Part shown: positions 19,800 through 28,820 of the stretch, in pieces
How positions within the stretch are numbered: the first letter of the stretch is position 1
How the letters are laid out: each line of letters begins with the position of its first letter
NCBI RefSeq assembly: GCF_006152145.1
Contig: NZ_VDFV01000038.1
Location: forward strand, 1 to 39,272
DNA: 39,272 bases
From: Rubellimicrobium roseum
Lineage (GTDB): Bacteria; Pseudomonadota; Alphaproteobacteria; Rhodobacterales; Rhodobacteraceae
Reading direction: 5' to 3'
Made by a program: the position numbers and the translations under genes
The notes under the pieces: model-generated
The model's database searches: none
What the model was told of the DNA's origin: nothing
What the model saw: the letters and a program-made list of their open reading frames with translations, nothing else

Positions 19800-20735
19800 A
19801 TGACCAGCCGGCCACCTTTCTACGGACCGCGCCTCTTCCGCAGCCTCCACTGTTTCGAGGCCGTCGCGCGCCACGGCTCCGTAGCCAAGGCAGCGACCGA
19901 GCTGGGGGTTTCCGCAAGCGCCGTCAGCCACCAGTTGCGCGAATTGGCCGCCACGCTGGGCGAGGAACTCGTGGTCAGGCGCGGCCGAGGCATCGTCCTG
20001 ACCGCGACCGGGCGGCGGCTTTTCGAGAGGATCGGCACCACCTTTGCCGACCTGGAAGCCCTCGCCCCGCAAGGCGCCGCGTCCCGGCCGCAGAGCCTTC
20101 GTCTCGGAGTCGAGCCGGCGTTTGGGCAGGCCTGGCTGCCGCCGCGGCTTCCGGCCTTCGTGCAGGACCATCCGAGGATCCAGCTTGAGCTCCGTCTCTG
20201 CGCCGGGGCGCCGTCCGACGCGGAGGCGGTCCCGGATGTCTTGGTCACGACCGCGCCGCCGGCATCGGGGCATATCGCCATCGATCTGTTCGACGAGCCC
20301 CTTGTTGCCGTCACAGCCGGCGGCCCAGCGGGAAGGGGCTCGCGCGGTCAGCGCTGCGTCGTGACCACCGACCGCGAAGGGACCGAGGGACTGGGCGAAG
20401 ACTGGCGTCTCTTCTGCCGGGAGACTGGTCGCTCCGAGGACGAGATTCTTCGCCGCGGGATCGTCCGCTGCTCGCATGACTTGCTCGCTCTTGCCCTCGC
20501 CGTCGCCGGCCTTGGCATGGCGCTCGTGCCCGAGTTCCTGGCCGCGCGACCGATCGCCAACGGAAGCCTTATCGCCGCCGATCCGGTCCGCCTGACGGGC
20601 CGCCGGACCTACCGGCTGCACCTGCGCGAGGCGAAGCGCGACGATCCCGCGATCCGGGCCCTGGCTGGCTGGCTCGTCGCCCAGGCTGGCCGCTCGGTCA
20701 TCCCCTTTCCACCACGCGGGCAGGTGGAGCCATGA
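19800..20735 (+). CDS. LysR-family (GcvA-type) transcriptional regulator, copy 2
   Basis: The 311-residue regulator is a clear paralogue of the one at 16688. They share GPRLFR at the same position, FEAVAR.GSV, the SASAVSHQLR recognition helix and the GRGIVLT turn. The recognition helices are nearly identical, so both may read the same operators. The effector domains differ more, suggesting different ligands or loss of response. It starts with ATG 81 bases after the SH3b gene, in the same direction, and may be cotranscribed with the cassette. Confidence 0.9.
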   Translation: MTSRPPFYGPRLFRSLHCFEAVARHGSVAKAATELGVSASAVSHQLRELAATLGEELVVRRGRGIVLTATGRRLFERIGTTFADLEALAPQGAASRPQSLRLGVEPAFGQAWLPPRLPAFVQDHPRIQLELRLCAGAPSDAEAVPDVLVTTAPPASGHIAIDLFDEPLVAVTAGGPAGRGSRGQRCVVTTDREGTEGLGEDWRLFCRETGRSEDEILRRGIVRCSHDLLALALAVAGLGMALVPEFLAARPIANGSLIAADPVRLTGRRTYRLHLREAKRDDPAIRALAGWLVAQAGRSVIPFPPRGQVEP

Positions 20736-20989
20736 GCGGTCCCGATGTGGAGGGCCTGCCCAAGGCTTCAACTCCTGAGCAGGCTGGGGTTCATGAGCAA
20801 GACGACCACTACGTAGGCCCCCGAGGTGCGCGAGCATGCTCGACTTGTGGGGCTGGACGATGAAGGTCAGCATGGCTCCAACTGGGCGGCCCTCATGTCC
20901 ATCTCCGCATAGACCGGCTTTGGGGCGAGGACCCTGAACGAGTGGGTGAGGAAGACCGAGGTGGAGAGCGGTCGGCGCGCATGCGGCGC

Positions 20990-21682
20990 GCCGGACCGTT
21001 CGTCGCGGGGCGGGCCTCGATCCGGCCGGCGACGTCGACGAGGACGGGGGCCCCCGGTCCGGGCGGACAGGCAGGCTGCCTCGAGCGCGGCAAAGCCAGC
21101 CTCAATGGCGATGGGCAGGTCCTGACCGCGGCGGCAGTCCACGATCCGGGCCGCGCCGGCGACAAAGGTGACGAGGCCCCGGATGGTCAGATCGAGGTCG
21201 CCGGGGTCAAGCGGCCCGCCGGCGAGGTTGTGGGGCAGGCCCGACGCGGCTTGGCGCCTGTCGGGCCCGAGAGCACGGAGCGAGTCAGGGCCCGTGATTG
21301 CCCATTAGGCGGGGCCGTCCTCCAGCCCTTCGAGGACCAGGACGCCTCGCGACGGATCGACTGGCCAGCGCCCAAGCACGCTCTCGGTCAGGGGCACGCG
21401 GCCGCCTACCCAGTCGCGCCGCAGGGCGAAGCTTCAGTCGGTCGGCCACAGGTCGAGATGCGTGCGGATCCCCAAGCAGTCGGCGCAGGGCAGCGTGCCG
21501 GTAAATGTGGCCGGCAGGCGCAGGCCGCAGACCGTGGCGGGCGGCAGTGCCTCGGCCCCCGCAGGCCACGCGGCCGGACCGGGGAGCGTCAGGAGAGCCA
21601 TGGCAGCCAGAACCGCGCGCGCCGCCGCGCGGCGGCGGGCCAGGCCGGCCCCGGCGAGCGGCGGACGGCCCGATCGCGTCAT
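20990..21682 (-). pseudogene. NlpE-like (COG3015) envelope protein pseudogene
   Basis: Reading the minus strand from ATG 21682 gives a signal peptide and then CGLRLPATFTGTLPCADCLGIRTHLDLWP, the NlpE core with its CADC motif. The frame then meets TGA at 21434-21436 and TAA at 21305-21307. Between and after the stops the same frame still encodes family-like sequence (LRRDWVGGRVPLTESVLGRW; TFVAGAARIVDCRRGQDLPIA). A one-base shift in the G5C5 run at 21046-21055 moves the rest (PVLVDVAGRIEARP) to another frame. The ATG overlaps the stop of the I78 gene (ATGA), so the two were a coupled pair. Degraded DNA with no gene continues to about 20736. Confidence 0.8.
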
Positions 21683-21987
21683 CCGCAGGTGACCCGAGCC
21701 ACGGTGCCCCGGTCGTCGAGCTCGAAGTTGACGCGGTTGGGGACGAGGTCCGTGGCGACGGGATCGCCGGGTCGAAGGATGCGAACCGGGCTGTCGAAGA
21801 TCACGTTCGACAGCGCGGACGCGTCACGCCCCACGTATTCGCGACCGAGCGCGCCAGAGTCGCAGACGGCGGAGCCGGCCGGATTGCTTCCTCCCACGGT
21901 CGGGGAAGGCAAGGGACGGGAGGCTCCCACACACCCTGCAAGTGTCAGGAAGCCCAGAAACGAGTACAGCCGAAAGATCAGGGTCAT
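21679..21987 (-). CDS. I78-family peptidase inhibitor-like lipoprotein
   Basis: The 102-residue protein has a lipoprotein signal with lipobox LAGC (MTLIFRLYSFLGFLTLAGC). Its mature end, VRILRPGDPVATDLVPNRVNFELDDRG followed by RVTCG, is the hallmark of the I78 family, small inhibitors of serine proteases. The two cysteines near the domain ends (AVCDSG and VTCG) probably form a disulfide. GGAGGA precedes the ATG at 21987. A TGCCCA-N3-TGGGCG palindrome lies 67 bases upstream. The gene is coupled to the broken NlpE-like gene. Confidence 0.82.
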   Translation of the reverse strand: MTLIFRLYSFLGFLTLAGCVGASRPLPSPTVGGSNPAGSAVCDSGALGREYVGRDASALSNVIFDSPVRILRPGDPVATDLVPNRVNFELDDRGTVARVTCG

Positions 21988-22053
21988 GACGCGTCCTCCG
22001 GCCAACATATCCCGACCCCGTTGGACTTGGAGACTGGAAGGCAATCCGGCCTC

Positions 22054-22068
22054 TGCCCAGTCTGGGCG
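22054..22068. promoter_or_regulatory. Palindromic operator candidate (site 1)
   Basis: TGCCCAGTCTGGGCG, two six-base arms with a three-base spacer and one mismatch. It lies upstream of the I78 gene and just after the AI-2E permease stop. It is one of five copies in the island. Confidence 0.55.
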
Positions 22069-22071
22069 GGC

Positions 22072-23118
22072 TCAGACCCGCCCGTCCATCGACAGCAGCA
22101 CGGCGATCCACCGGCCGCCCCGCAGTTCGGCCAGAACGAGGAGGATGCAGACGGTGAACGGCACGCTCAGGAGCGCGCCCGGCAGGCCCCAGATGCCGGT
22201 CCAAGCCGTCAGCGACAGGATCACCATCAAGGGCGACAGGTTCAGGGAGCGTCCCATCAGGGCCGGCTCCACGACATTGCCCAAGACCATCTGGACCGTC
22301 CCGAGGCCCAGCAGGAGAACGAGGACGGGCGCGGGCTCGCCGAACTGCACGACCGCCATGGCCGAGGCCAGAGCGACGGCCAGGACGGAGCCGATGGAAG
22401 GGATGAAGTTCAGGGCGAAGGTCAGGACCGCCCAGGTCTCGGCGAAGTCGAGCCCGAGGGGCTTCATGACGGCGTAGCTCGCCAGAGCCGTCAGGACCGA
22501 GACGAATGTCTTCACGCCAAGATAGCGCTTGATGGAGGCCGAGGCCCGCGCGGCGACCTCGATCACCTTGGCGCCCGAGCCGTCCGGGCCGGCGGCGGCC
22601 TCGATCTTGGCCCGCATGGGGTGGCGTTCGAGGAGGAGGAACGGGACGTAGAGGAGCGTGAGCAGGAGCCCGGTCGCGTCCTGGACGAGCCGGAGGACGA
22701 GGCCCGCGACATCGGTCCGGCCCAGGAGGTCCCGCAGCCCGGCCAGCACGGGCCCGGCCCATCCGGCGTCGCCGGGGCTGGCCCACTGCTCCAGGCGGAC
22801 GGCGTAGTGCGGCAGGGCTGCCGCCAGACCGGAGAGCTGCGCCCCGACGATGCTCGTGAACGCCAGCCCCCCGAGGAGCAGAACGGCGAAGGACAGGGCG
22901 TGCGCGGCCCAGGCGGGCACGGCGCGGCCGAACGGCCGGCGGGCGCGCAGCCAGTCGGCGAGCGAGGACAGAAGGACGACGAGCAGCAGCGCGAAGGCCA
23001 GGGGGATCAGGAAATCGCGGAACAGGTACAGCCCCGACAGTCCGAGCGCCGCAACGAGCAGGCCGTCCCGGGTCCAGGCGAGCCGGTCGCCGGCTGGCGC
23101 TTCGGGGACCTGGGCCAT
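22072..23118 (-). CDS. AI-2E family transporter (PerM/TqsA-like permease)
   Basis: A 348-residue inner-membrane protein with about eight hydrophobic helices. The central ASIKRYLGVKTFVSVLTALASY and the C-terminal segments FIPSIGSVLAVALASAMAV, NVVEPALMGRSLNLSPLMVIL and GIWGLPGALLSVP are diagnostic of the AI-2E exporter family. Members export autoinducer-2 or act as ion antiporters; the sequence does not decide. ATG at 23118 with GAGGTG upstream is preferred over a TTG at 23151. It belongs to the minus-strand run of the island, 136 bases after the next gene. Confidence 0.9.
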   Translation of the reverse strand: MAQVPEAPAGDRLAWTRDGLLVAALGLSGLYLFRDFLIPLAFALLLVVLLSSLADWLRARRPFGRAVPAWAAHALSFAVLLLGGLAFTSIVGAQLSGLAAALPHYAVRLEQWASPGDAGWAGPVLAGLRDLLGRTDVAGLVLRLVQDATGLLLTLLYVPFLLLERHPMRAKIEAAAGPDGSGAKVIEVAARASASIKRYLGVKTFVSVLTALASYAVMKPLGLDFAETWAVLTFALNFIPSIGSVLAVALASAMAVVQFGEPAPVLVLLLGLGTVQMVLGNVVEPALMGRSLNLSPLMVILSLTAWTGIWGLPGALLSVPFTVCILLVLAELRGGRWIAVLLSMDGRV

Positions 23119-23254
23119 AGGCACCTCGGCAGGTTCGGGGGCAGGTTCCAAAGGGCGGATCGCGCGCTGGCGTCCCCCTGTCCGCGGTGCCCGACCGCAG
23201 GCGTCGCGGTCAAGGCCGGAGCCGCCCGGATTGGGCAGGCCCTGCCCGTCCGTC

Positions 23255-23914
23255 TCAGCCGCCGAGCGCGATCGTCACGATCACGAGGACGCTGCCGATG
23301 AGCGGCGTCGCGATCCGCATCCGCAGGGTGCCGGGCCCGATCTGGCGGTCGAGGCTCCAGCCGATCGCAAACAGCATGGCGAGCGCGATGGCGTTGGACA
23401 GCCGCATGGCGCCGTGCAGGTCGTCGATCAGCCGGAAGGGAACGACCGGCGGCATCGTCGCGATCACGACCAGGGCGAAGATCGCCACCGCGGCGCGGAG
23501 GTCGTCAGGCGTGATCCGCTCGGGCCCGTCGGGCTCGGGCTCGGCCCGCAGCCAGTCGAGCAGGGTCCGGAGTTGGCCGTCGTCCAGCGCCTGGCCTGAC
23601 CCCTCGGGCAGCAGCGCCCGCAGCCGCGCCAGCGCCTCCCCGTCCCCTGCCCGCCGGATCGCCAAGCGTCGGGCGCGCGTGCGCGCCCTCTCCGTCACCG
23701 AGGTCAAGACGTGGATGGTTCCGTCCACGATCCCCCAGGCGATGTTGCAGCCGAGCGCCGCCCAGAGCACGCTCCGGACGTCCTCGCCGTTGGCCGTGGC
23801 GACGCTCATGGTGCCAGTGAAGGTTAGGGCCATGAGCAACCCGAAGGTTACCTCGGACAGCCGGTCGATGGGATCGAGGACGTGTCGGGCTCTCGGACCG
23901 GCCCCCGCGTCCAA
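23255..23914 (-). CDS. Multi-pass membrane protein with DPIDRLSE motif (VIT-like)
   Basis: The product has an N-terminal pair of helices after VLDPIDRLSEVTFGLLMALTFTGTMSVA and a conserved-looking ALGCNIAWGIVDGTIHVL. A charged loop of about 60 residues follows, then two or three C-terminal helices. The pattern resembles proteins distantly annotated as VIT1/CCC1-like. Metal transport is not shown, and the function should be treated as unknown. The start is uncertain. TTG at 23914 gives 219 residues and puts the motif near the N-terminus; a TTG at 24001 would add a proline- and arginine-rich stretch and overlap the SDR gene by 32 bases. Confidence 0.65.
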   Translation of the reverse strand: MDAGAGPRARHVLDPIDRLSEVTFGLLMALTFTGTMSVATANGEDVRSVLWAALGCNIAWGIVDGTIHVLTSVTERARTRARRLAIRRAGDGEALARLRALLPEGSGQALDDGQLRTLLDWLRAEPEPDGPERITPDDLRAAVAIFALVVIATMPPVVPFRLIDDLHGAMRLSNAIALAMLFAIGWSLDRQIGPGTLRMRIATPLIGSVLVIVTIALGG

Positions 23915-23969
23915 GGCGGGGCGCCGCCGCCCACCCCGGACGGGATCTGCCGGGGCGGCTGGCCGCGAT

Positions 23970-24986
23970 TCAATAGGTGGTCCAGCCGCCGTCGGTCGCA
24001 AGGATGCCCCCGGTGAAGTTCGAGGCCTCGTCCGACAGGAGGAACAGCATCATCGACACCTGCTCGGCCACGGTGGCCGGCCGGCGATGGCTGTCGGCGT
24101 AGGCGAGGAGGCTGGCGGTCTTGATGCCGCCCATGGCGGGGCCGGTCTGACCCTGCATGGACGCCGCCACGAGGGCGCCGGCCCGCGCGATCATCGGCGT
24201 GTCGGTGGCGGCCATGTTGACCGAGTTCAAGCGGATGCCGTAGGGGGCGTAGTCTACGGCGGCGTTCTTGGTCAGCCCGTTCACGGCGTGCTTCGTCGTC
24301 ACGTAGGCCGGGTTCCCCGCGAGCCCCGCCATCCCCGCGATCGAGCCCACGTTAACGATCGAGCCGCCGGTCCCCTGCGCCACCATCTGCTTCAGCTCGG
24401 CCCGCAGGCAGCGGTAGGTGCCGACGACGTTGGTGCGGATCACGCCTTCCCAATAGGCGTCGGTCGATTCGTGCAGCGGCGCGAAGACTAGGGCTTTCTG
24501 CGTCCCGTAGTCCACCGGCTCGCCCGAATGGACGGCGTCCATCACGCCCGCGTTGTTCAGCGCCATGTCGAGCCGGCCGAAGTTGTCCACCGCCGCGGCG
24601 ACCATCCGCGTGCAGGTGTCCTCTTCGGCGATGTCGCCCTCGACGAAGACGGCCTGACCGCCCTCGCGACGGATCTGCTCGATCACCTGGGCGCCTAGGT
24701 CGGGAAGCCAGTCCACGCCCACCACGTTCGCACCCTCGCGCGCGGCGCGGAGGGCGGCGGCGGCGCCCATCCCGCGCGCGCAGCCCGTCACGATCAGCGT
24801 CTTCCCGGCGAGCCGTCCGGCGGCGAAGTAGGCCGGATCGACGGGGGCAATGTCGCGGATGCCGACGCCCCTTCGCGCCGGTCCCTCGGCGGCCGTGGCC
24901 CCCTCCTGGGCCTGCGCCGGTGTGAGCGTCGCCCCCAGCGCTCCGGCGGCCAAGGCCGCTCCCTTCAACACGTCGCGTCGTTCCAT
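23970..24986 (-). CDS. Short-chain dehydrogenase with Tat-type signal, paralogue A
   Basis: The 338-residue protein joins an N-terminal twin-arginine-like signal ([20 protein letters not shown], cleavage near PAQAQ) to a complete classical SDR. The cofactor loop is TGCARGMG (67-74), followed by NNAG (144-147), Ser215 in the catalytic strand, Tyr228 and Lys232 (YVTTK). VDWLP after the second strand suggests NAD rather than NADP. Export of a nicotinamide enzyme would be unusual. GGGAGGAG precedes the ATG. A palindrome lies 80 bases upstream. A close paralogue lies at 28821. Confidence 0.9.
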   Translation of the reverse strand: MERRDVLKGAALAAGALGATLTPAQAQEGATAAEGPARRGVGIRDIAPVDPAYFAAGRLAGKTLIVTGCARGMGAAAALRAAREGANVVGVDWLPDLGAQVIEQIRREGGQAVFVEGDIAEEDTCTRMVAAAVDNFGRLDMALNNAGVMDAVHSGEPVDYGTQKALVFAPLHESTDAYWEGVIRTNVVGTYRCLRAELKQMVAQGTGGSIVNVGSIAGMAGLAGNPAYVTTKHAVNGLTKNAAVDYAPYGIRLNSVNMAATDTPMIARAGALVAASMQGQTGPAMGGIKTASLLAYADSHRRPATVAEQVSMMLFLLSDEASNFTGGILATDGGWTTY

Positions 24987-25065
24987 CGACTCCTCCCTCG
25001 CGCCTCGCCGCACCAGCGGTCCCCGGAAGCATGGAGCGGGGATGCCAGCGAAGGCAGGCCGGGGG

Positions 25066-25080
25066 TGCCCATTCCGGGCA
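25066..25080. promoter_or_regulatory. Palindromic operator candidate (site 2)
   Basis: TGCCCATTCCGGGCA, matching TGCCCA-N3-TGGGCA with one mismatch. It lies 80 bases upstream of the SDR start at 24986 and just beyond the stop of the hydrolase gene. Confidence 0.5.
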
Positions 25081-25092
25081 GGGCAGCCGCCT

Positions 25093-26805
25093 TCAGAACG
25101 CCTCCCGGTCGCGAAACGCCGCCGCCAGGGCGTCGCGCCTTGCGGGTGTCCAGTCCGGGGGATCGACCAGCGCGGCCCAGGCGTCGATGTAGTCCTCGGC
25201 CACGTAGTAGTGGCCGTGGCCCGGCACCTGCAGGGCCACCACCATGTCGAGCGCCATCTGGAACATGGTCACCACGGGGAACCAGCGAAGCTCGGGCGAG
25301 ACGTCAGGCGCGCGCGGACCCGCGAGGAAGGCGGGCCGCCGCAGGGCCGAGACCGGGGTGAAATGTACGATGGCGTCGCTGGGATAGTTCAGCAGCACGA
25401 TCCGGAGAGGCCCCCAGGGATCGGCGGGCTCGGGGTCGAAGCCCTCCTGGCTCATGACCCGTATCAGCGAGCCGTTGCCGTAGCGCGGCCGCCAGACGGG
25501 GCTCTCCGGGTCGCGGCCGTCGCGCACCCGCTGCCAGAGGGGGCTCAGGAACGGGGAGCCCGCCCAGAGCGCGCCGTCGATGGGATCGGCCAGCATGTCG
25601 AGGAGGGGAAACCCCGCCTGGGAGTTCAGCGCCCCCTGGCTCAAGCCGAAGACGTAGAGCCGGGGACGCTCCTCCGGCGGGCGGCTCCGCCATTCCTCAT
25701 AGACCGCGTCGAAGAGGGCGGCCCCCTGCTCCAGCCCGTATTCAGGCGCGACCCAGAGCGACAGGACACTGGTGAGGTAGGAATACTGGACCCCCAGCGT
25801 CGCCACGTCGCCGTCGAGCATGGCCTCGACCGTGTCGTGGGCGCCGGGGTCCATCCAGCCGGTCCCCGGCGGGATCGCGACCACCAGGGTTCCCTTGTCG
25901 AACCCGCCCACGCGGACCAGCTCGGCCACGGCGAGGCGGGCGCGTTCTTCGGCAGTTTCGGCGGAGCGGCGGCCCACGTAGACCCGGATCGGCTCGGTCG
26001 CGGGGCGCCCGGTGAGGGACGCGAGTTGCGCGGCCGTCGGCGTGCGGTGGACGAAGTCGCGCCCCCAGCGGCCCAGGTCCTCCCACCTCAGTAGCGAGGC
26101 CGCACCGCCGGTGCGCTCCGGATCAACCGGGGCTGGCTGCTCGGGGTCAAGGAAGACGTCGGCGGCCGCGAAGGAGGCGTCGGCGGCGCCGAGGGCCGCC
26201 CGAAGGAGCACGCCGTTCACCAGGACGCTGACGAGGGCCGCGACGAGCACGATGGCCCCGACGGCCGCGATCCGGGGCGGCAGGTATCGTCGGCCCCAGC
26301 GGCTCAGCCGCCGCCCGAGCACCCCGACGATCCGCCCCGCCCCCCAGACCAGCAGGAACAGCGGCAGCGCCACCCCGGCGATCAGCGCCCGATGGAAATC
26401 CTCGACCGGCGGCAGGCCGACGACCCGGCGCGTGGCGTCCTGCCAGCCGGGCGCGAGCCAGAGCCCGACGGCGGCGCAGGCCAGCGCCAGCGCCAGCCCG
26501 ACGCGGAGCGCCGGGCGCGGCCGGGGCCGCAACAGGTCCGGCAGGCCGAGCCAGCGCCAGACCGAACGGACGAGGTTCGCCACCTCGTAGCCGACAGCCG
26601 CGACGACCCCGCCCAGGACGCCCTGCACGACCGGATCCCGCGGCATCAGCGACGGCGTGAGCGACAAGGCGAAGAACGTCCCCGCCAGCACGAGGCCAGT
26701 CGCGGACACCCGCTCCTGCAGAAACGACCGGACGCCGCGCTCCGGCATGGCCGGCCCCCGCTCACGACCGGTCCGCCGACCGGAAGGCTCCCCTGCGATG
26801 GACAT
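25093..26805 (-). CDS. Membrane-anchored alpha/beta hydrolase (Abhydrolase_9 type)
   Basis: The 570-residue protein has an N-terminal membrane domain with about four helices ([22 protein letters not shown], family signature of Abhydrolase_9_N) and a C-terminal alpha/beta hydrolase. The nucleophile elbow is GLSQG with Ser389; Asp477 in [10 protein letters not shown] and His530 or His532 in PGHGHYY could complete the triad. The substrate is unknown; membrane lipids or esters are likely. ATG at 26805 with GGAGG upstream is chosen; ATG at 26748 is an alternative with a weaker site. The reading frame stays open far upstream opposite the porin gene, but that is antisense shadow. It is divergent from the porin. 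Confidence 0.87.
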   Translation of the reverse strand: MSIAGEPSGRRTGRERGPAMPERGVRSFLQERVSATGLVLAGTFFALSLTPSLMPRDPVVQGVLGGVVAAVGYEVANLVRSVWRWLGLPDLLRPRPRPALRVGLALALACAAVGLWLAPGWQDATRRVVGLPPVEDFHRALIAGVALPLFLLVWGAGRIVGVLGRRLSRWGRRYLPPRIAAVGAIVLVAALVSVLVNGVLLRAALGAADASFAAADVFLDPEQPAPVDPERTGGAASLLRWEDLGRWGRDFVHRTPTAAQLASLTGRPATEPIRVYVGRRSAETAEERARLAVAELVRVGGFDKGTLVVAIPPGTGWMDPGAHDTVEAMLDGDVATLGVQYSYLTSVLSLWVAPEYGLEQGAALFDAVYEEWRSRPPEERPRLYVFGLSQGALNSQAGFPLLDMLADPIDGALWAGSPFLSPLWQRVRDGRDPESPVWRPRYGNGSLIRVMSQEGFDPEPADPWGPLRIVLLNYPSDAIVHFTPVSALRRPAFLAGPRAPDVSPELRWFPVVTMFQMALDMVVALQVPGHGHYYVAEDYIDAWAALVDPPDWTPARRDALAAAFRDREAF

Positions 26806-26920
26806 GCGTCCCAGCCTCCATCCCTCCGCACCGGGCGCATGGGTCGGTCCCGCCGGCGGTGCCCGTCGCCCCCGCATATCACGGTCCGGCGCGGCGCGGG
26901 CCGCCCGATGCGCCGGCGGC

Positions 26921-26935
26921 TGCCCAGTTTGGGCA
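26921..26935. promoter_or_regulatory. Palindromic operator candidate (site 3, divergent promoter)
   Basis: TGCCCAGTTTGGGCA is a perfect six-base palindrome with a three-base spacer. It lies midway in the 225-base divergent region between the hydrolase (start 26805) and the outer-membrane protein (start 27031). One regulator here could control both. Confidence 0.65.
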
Positions 26936-27030
26936 GGGAGGCCGTCCAAGCGGGCACTCCCCGGTGATAGGGTGGGTGCGAGGTCGGGCTCGGACCCGAC
27001 GCAGCACACATCAGACTCTGGAGAGCCGAG

Positions 27031-28794
27031 ATGATCGGATCGACCATGGCGCGCGCTGGCGGCTTGGCGCGCACGGCGGCGCTGTCCGCGCTCCTGGCCG
27101 CGGCCGGGGCGGCGCCGACGCTCCTGCACGCCCAGGGCTTCGCCTCCACCGACCCCTACCAGGACCGGGTCATCGAGAGCGTGAGTATCGAGATCGCCAA
27201 CCCCAGCCGCGACGACGCCGTCAACCGGCGGGTCGAGGACACGGTCCGCCGCGCGCTGGAACTGTTCCCGGGGCAGCGCTACGCGGAGGACCGGATCGGC
27301 TTCGCCGAGGGCGTCGCGCGCCGCAACCGCGAGGTGGGCAACATCGAGCACGCCGTGACGCCCGGAGCGGCGGGCGGCGTGGACGTCACCTTCACGGTCG
27401 AGATCGCGGACGTGGAGCGCGCCGACGATGGCCGGGGCTACTTCCTGACCTGGGACCGGGCGGACCTGCCCACGCTCTACGACCGGGGCGGCACGGTGCT
27501 GCGCTACCGGCTCGACGCGCTGGCCTTGTTCTATTCCAACACCAACGCCTGGTACGGCCGCCCCGACCTCATGCTCGCGGGGAACCCGCTGGTCGAAGGC
27601 GAGCCCGCCGGCGAGGGCTTCGACCCCTGGATCGAGGGCTACCTTCATTACGGGCTTTACGGCATCACGCCGGTCACGGACGCGTTCTACGTCTACGGCG
27701 GCCTGTCGGCGATCACCTCCGTGTCCAACGGGCAGGAGCTCTTCACTGACCGTGACCGCCGCTACACCGGGGTCGAGGACGCCTACCTGGGCTTCGTGAC
27801 CGGGCGGACGACGGCCCGGGGCGACCGCCTCGCCTTCAACTTCACCGTGGGCCGGCAGAGGTTCGAGCTCGCCAACGCGTTCCTGATCGCCAACACCGCC
27901 GCCAACGGGCAAGAGCGCGCGGCGCTCCAGGCCAACGCGCGCTGGTCGGCGGACCTGCTGGTGCTGGGCCAGGTCGCCTGGAACGACCTGAAGTTCGAGG
28001 CCTTCTACGTCGATCCCGACGAGCTGCCGCCGCTCGACACCGACACCCGGATCGTCGGGGTCAACCTGGAGGCCGAGCCGGCCCCCGGCCTGTTCCTGGG
28101 CGCGAGCTACCTTACGGTGCCCGAGTCCTCCCAGAACTATTTCGGCCCGACCGGCACGATCATCGGTACCCGCGAAGGGCTGGAGGTGATCGACGCCCGC
28201 TTCACCTACCGGCCGCAGCCGCAAGGGCAGCAGGGCTTCTTCTTCGGCGGCGAGGTCGCGCGGCAGACCAATCGCAACTTCGACATGGACGCCCGCGCGG
28301 CCTATGCCGAGGTCGGCTACGACTGGCCGCAGGCGCGCTGGTCGCCCTCGGTGAGCTACCGCCTGTCCTACTTCTCGGGCGACGACGCCGACACCGGGAC
28401 CTACGAGCGCTGGGACCCGCTGCTTTCGGGCGGCAACGGCGAGCAGTGGGTGCAGGGGGCCAACCACTTCAAGGTGGTCCAGGACAGCAACGTCATCGCT
28501 CACCGCGTCCAGGCCCGCTTCCGCGTGGCGCCGCGGGTCGAGCTCGTGCCGCAGCTCTGGGCCTTCTACGCCGACAGCGAGACCAACATCGGCGGCAACC
28601 CCGCGCTCTCTTTCCTGGGCGACGACGAATACGGCTACGAGGCGAACCTCACCGCGAAATGGTTCGTCAGCCGCAACGTCTACGTCCACGGGCACGTCGC
28701 CTACACGGTGCCCGGCAACGCCGTCTCCGAGGCGCTCGACGGCACCGAGAAGGACTGGTGGAGCGCGATGGTTTTCGTCCGCTACGCCTTTTGA
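27031..28794 (+). CDS. Outer-membrane beta-barrel (alginate-export-like) with POTRA-like N-terminus
   Basis: The 587-residue protein has a signal peptide (to about LLHAQG). A domain at about 46-125 has the beta-alpha-alpha-beta-beta look of POTRA (VIESVSIEIANPS, LFPGQRYAEDRI, GGVDVTFTVEIAD). The rest is a long barrel with alternating strands (FNFTVGRQRFELANAFLIANTA, SPSVSYRLSYFSGDDAD) and ends in VRYAF, a typical BAM recognition end. The barrel resembles alginate-export and OprD-like proteins, which pass uronates or aromatic compounds. GGAG lies close to the ATG. The second SDR follows after 26 bases, so the two are cotranscribed. Confidence 0.8.
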   Translation: MIGSTMARAGGLARTAALSALLAAAGAAPTLLHAQGFASTDPYQDRVIESVSIEIANPSRDDAVNRRVEDTVRRALELFPGQRYAEDRIGFAEGVARRNREVGNIEHAVTPGAAGGVDVTFTVEIADVERADDGRGYFLTWDRADLPTLYDRGGTVLRYRLDALALFYSNTNAWYGRPDLMLAGNPLVEGEPAGEGFDPWIEGYLHYGLYGITPVTDAFYVYGGLSAITSVSNGQELFTDRDRRYTGVEDAYLGFVTGRTTARGDRLAFNFTVGRQRFELANAFLIANTAANGQERAALQANARWSADLLVLGQVAWNDLKFEAFYVDPDELPPLDTDTRIVGVNLEAEPAPGLFLGASYLTVPESSQNYFGPTGTIIGTREGLEVIDARFTYRPQPQGQQGFFFGGEVARQTNRNFDMDARAAYAEVGYDWPQARWSPSVSYRLSYFSGDDADTGTYERWDPLLSGGNGEQWVQGANHFKVVQDSNVIAHRVQARFRVAPRVELVPQLWAFYADSETNIGGNPALSFLGDDEYGYEANLTAKWFVSRNVYVHGHVAYTVPGNAVSEALDGTEKDWWSAMVFVRYAF

Positions 28795-28820
28795 CCCATC
28801 CTGAACAGGGGAACACCACC

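Noticed and set aside
18651-20873. Very long minus-strand open frame (740 codons)
   Set aside because: It is the antisense shadow of the SH3b and second LysR genes in GC-rich DNA; no domain is recognisable.
23233-23250. TTGGGCAGGCCCTGCCCG, resembling the island palindrome
   Set aside because: The half-sites are in the opposite order, so it is not the same motif.
20942-23301. Long plus-strand frames across the I78 and AI-2E region
   Set aside because: They lie antisense to genes with clear family motifs and are rich in Arg, Gly and Gln, as expected for shadows.
26806-28695. Minus-strand open frame running upstream of the hydrolase opposite the porin gene
   Set aside because: It is the antisense of a well-supported porin gene; the hydrolase family start with a ribosome-binding site is at 26805.
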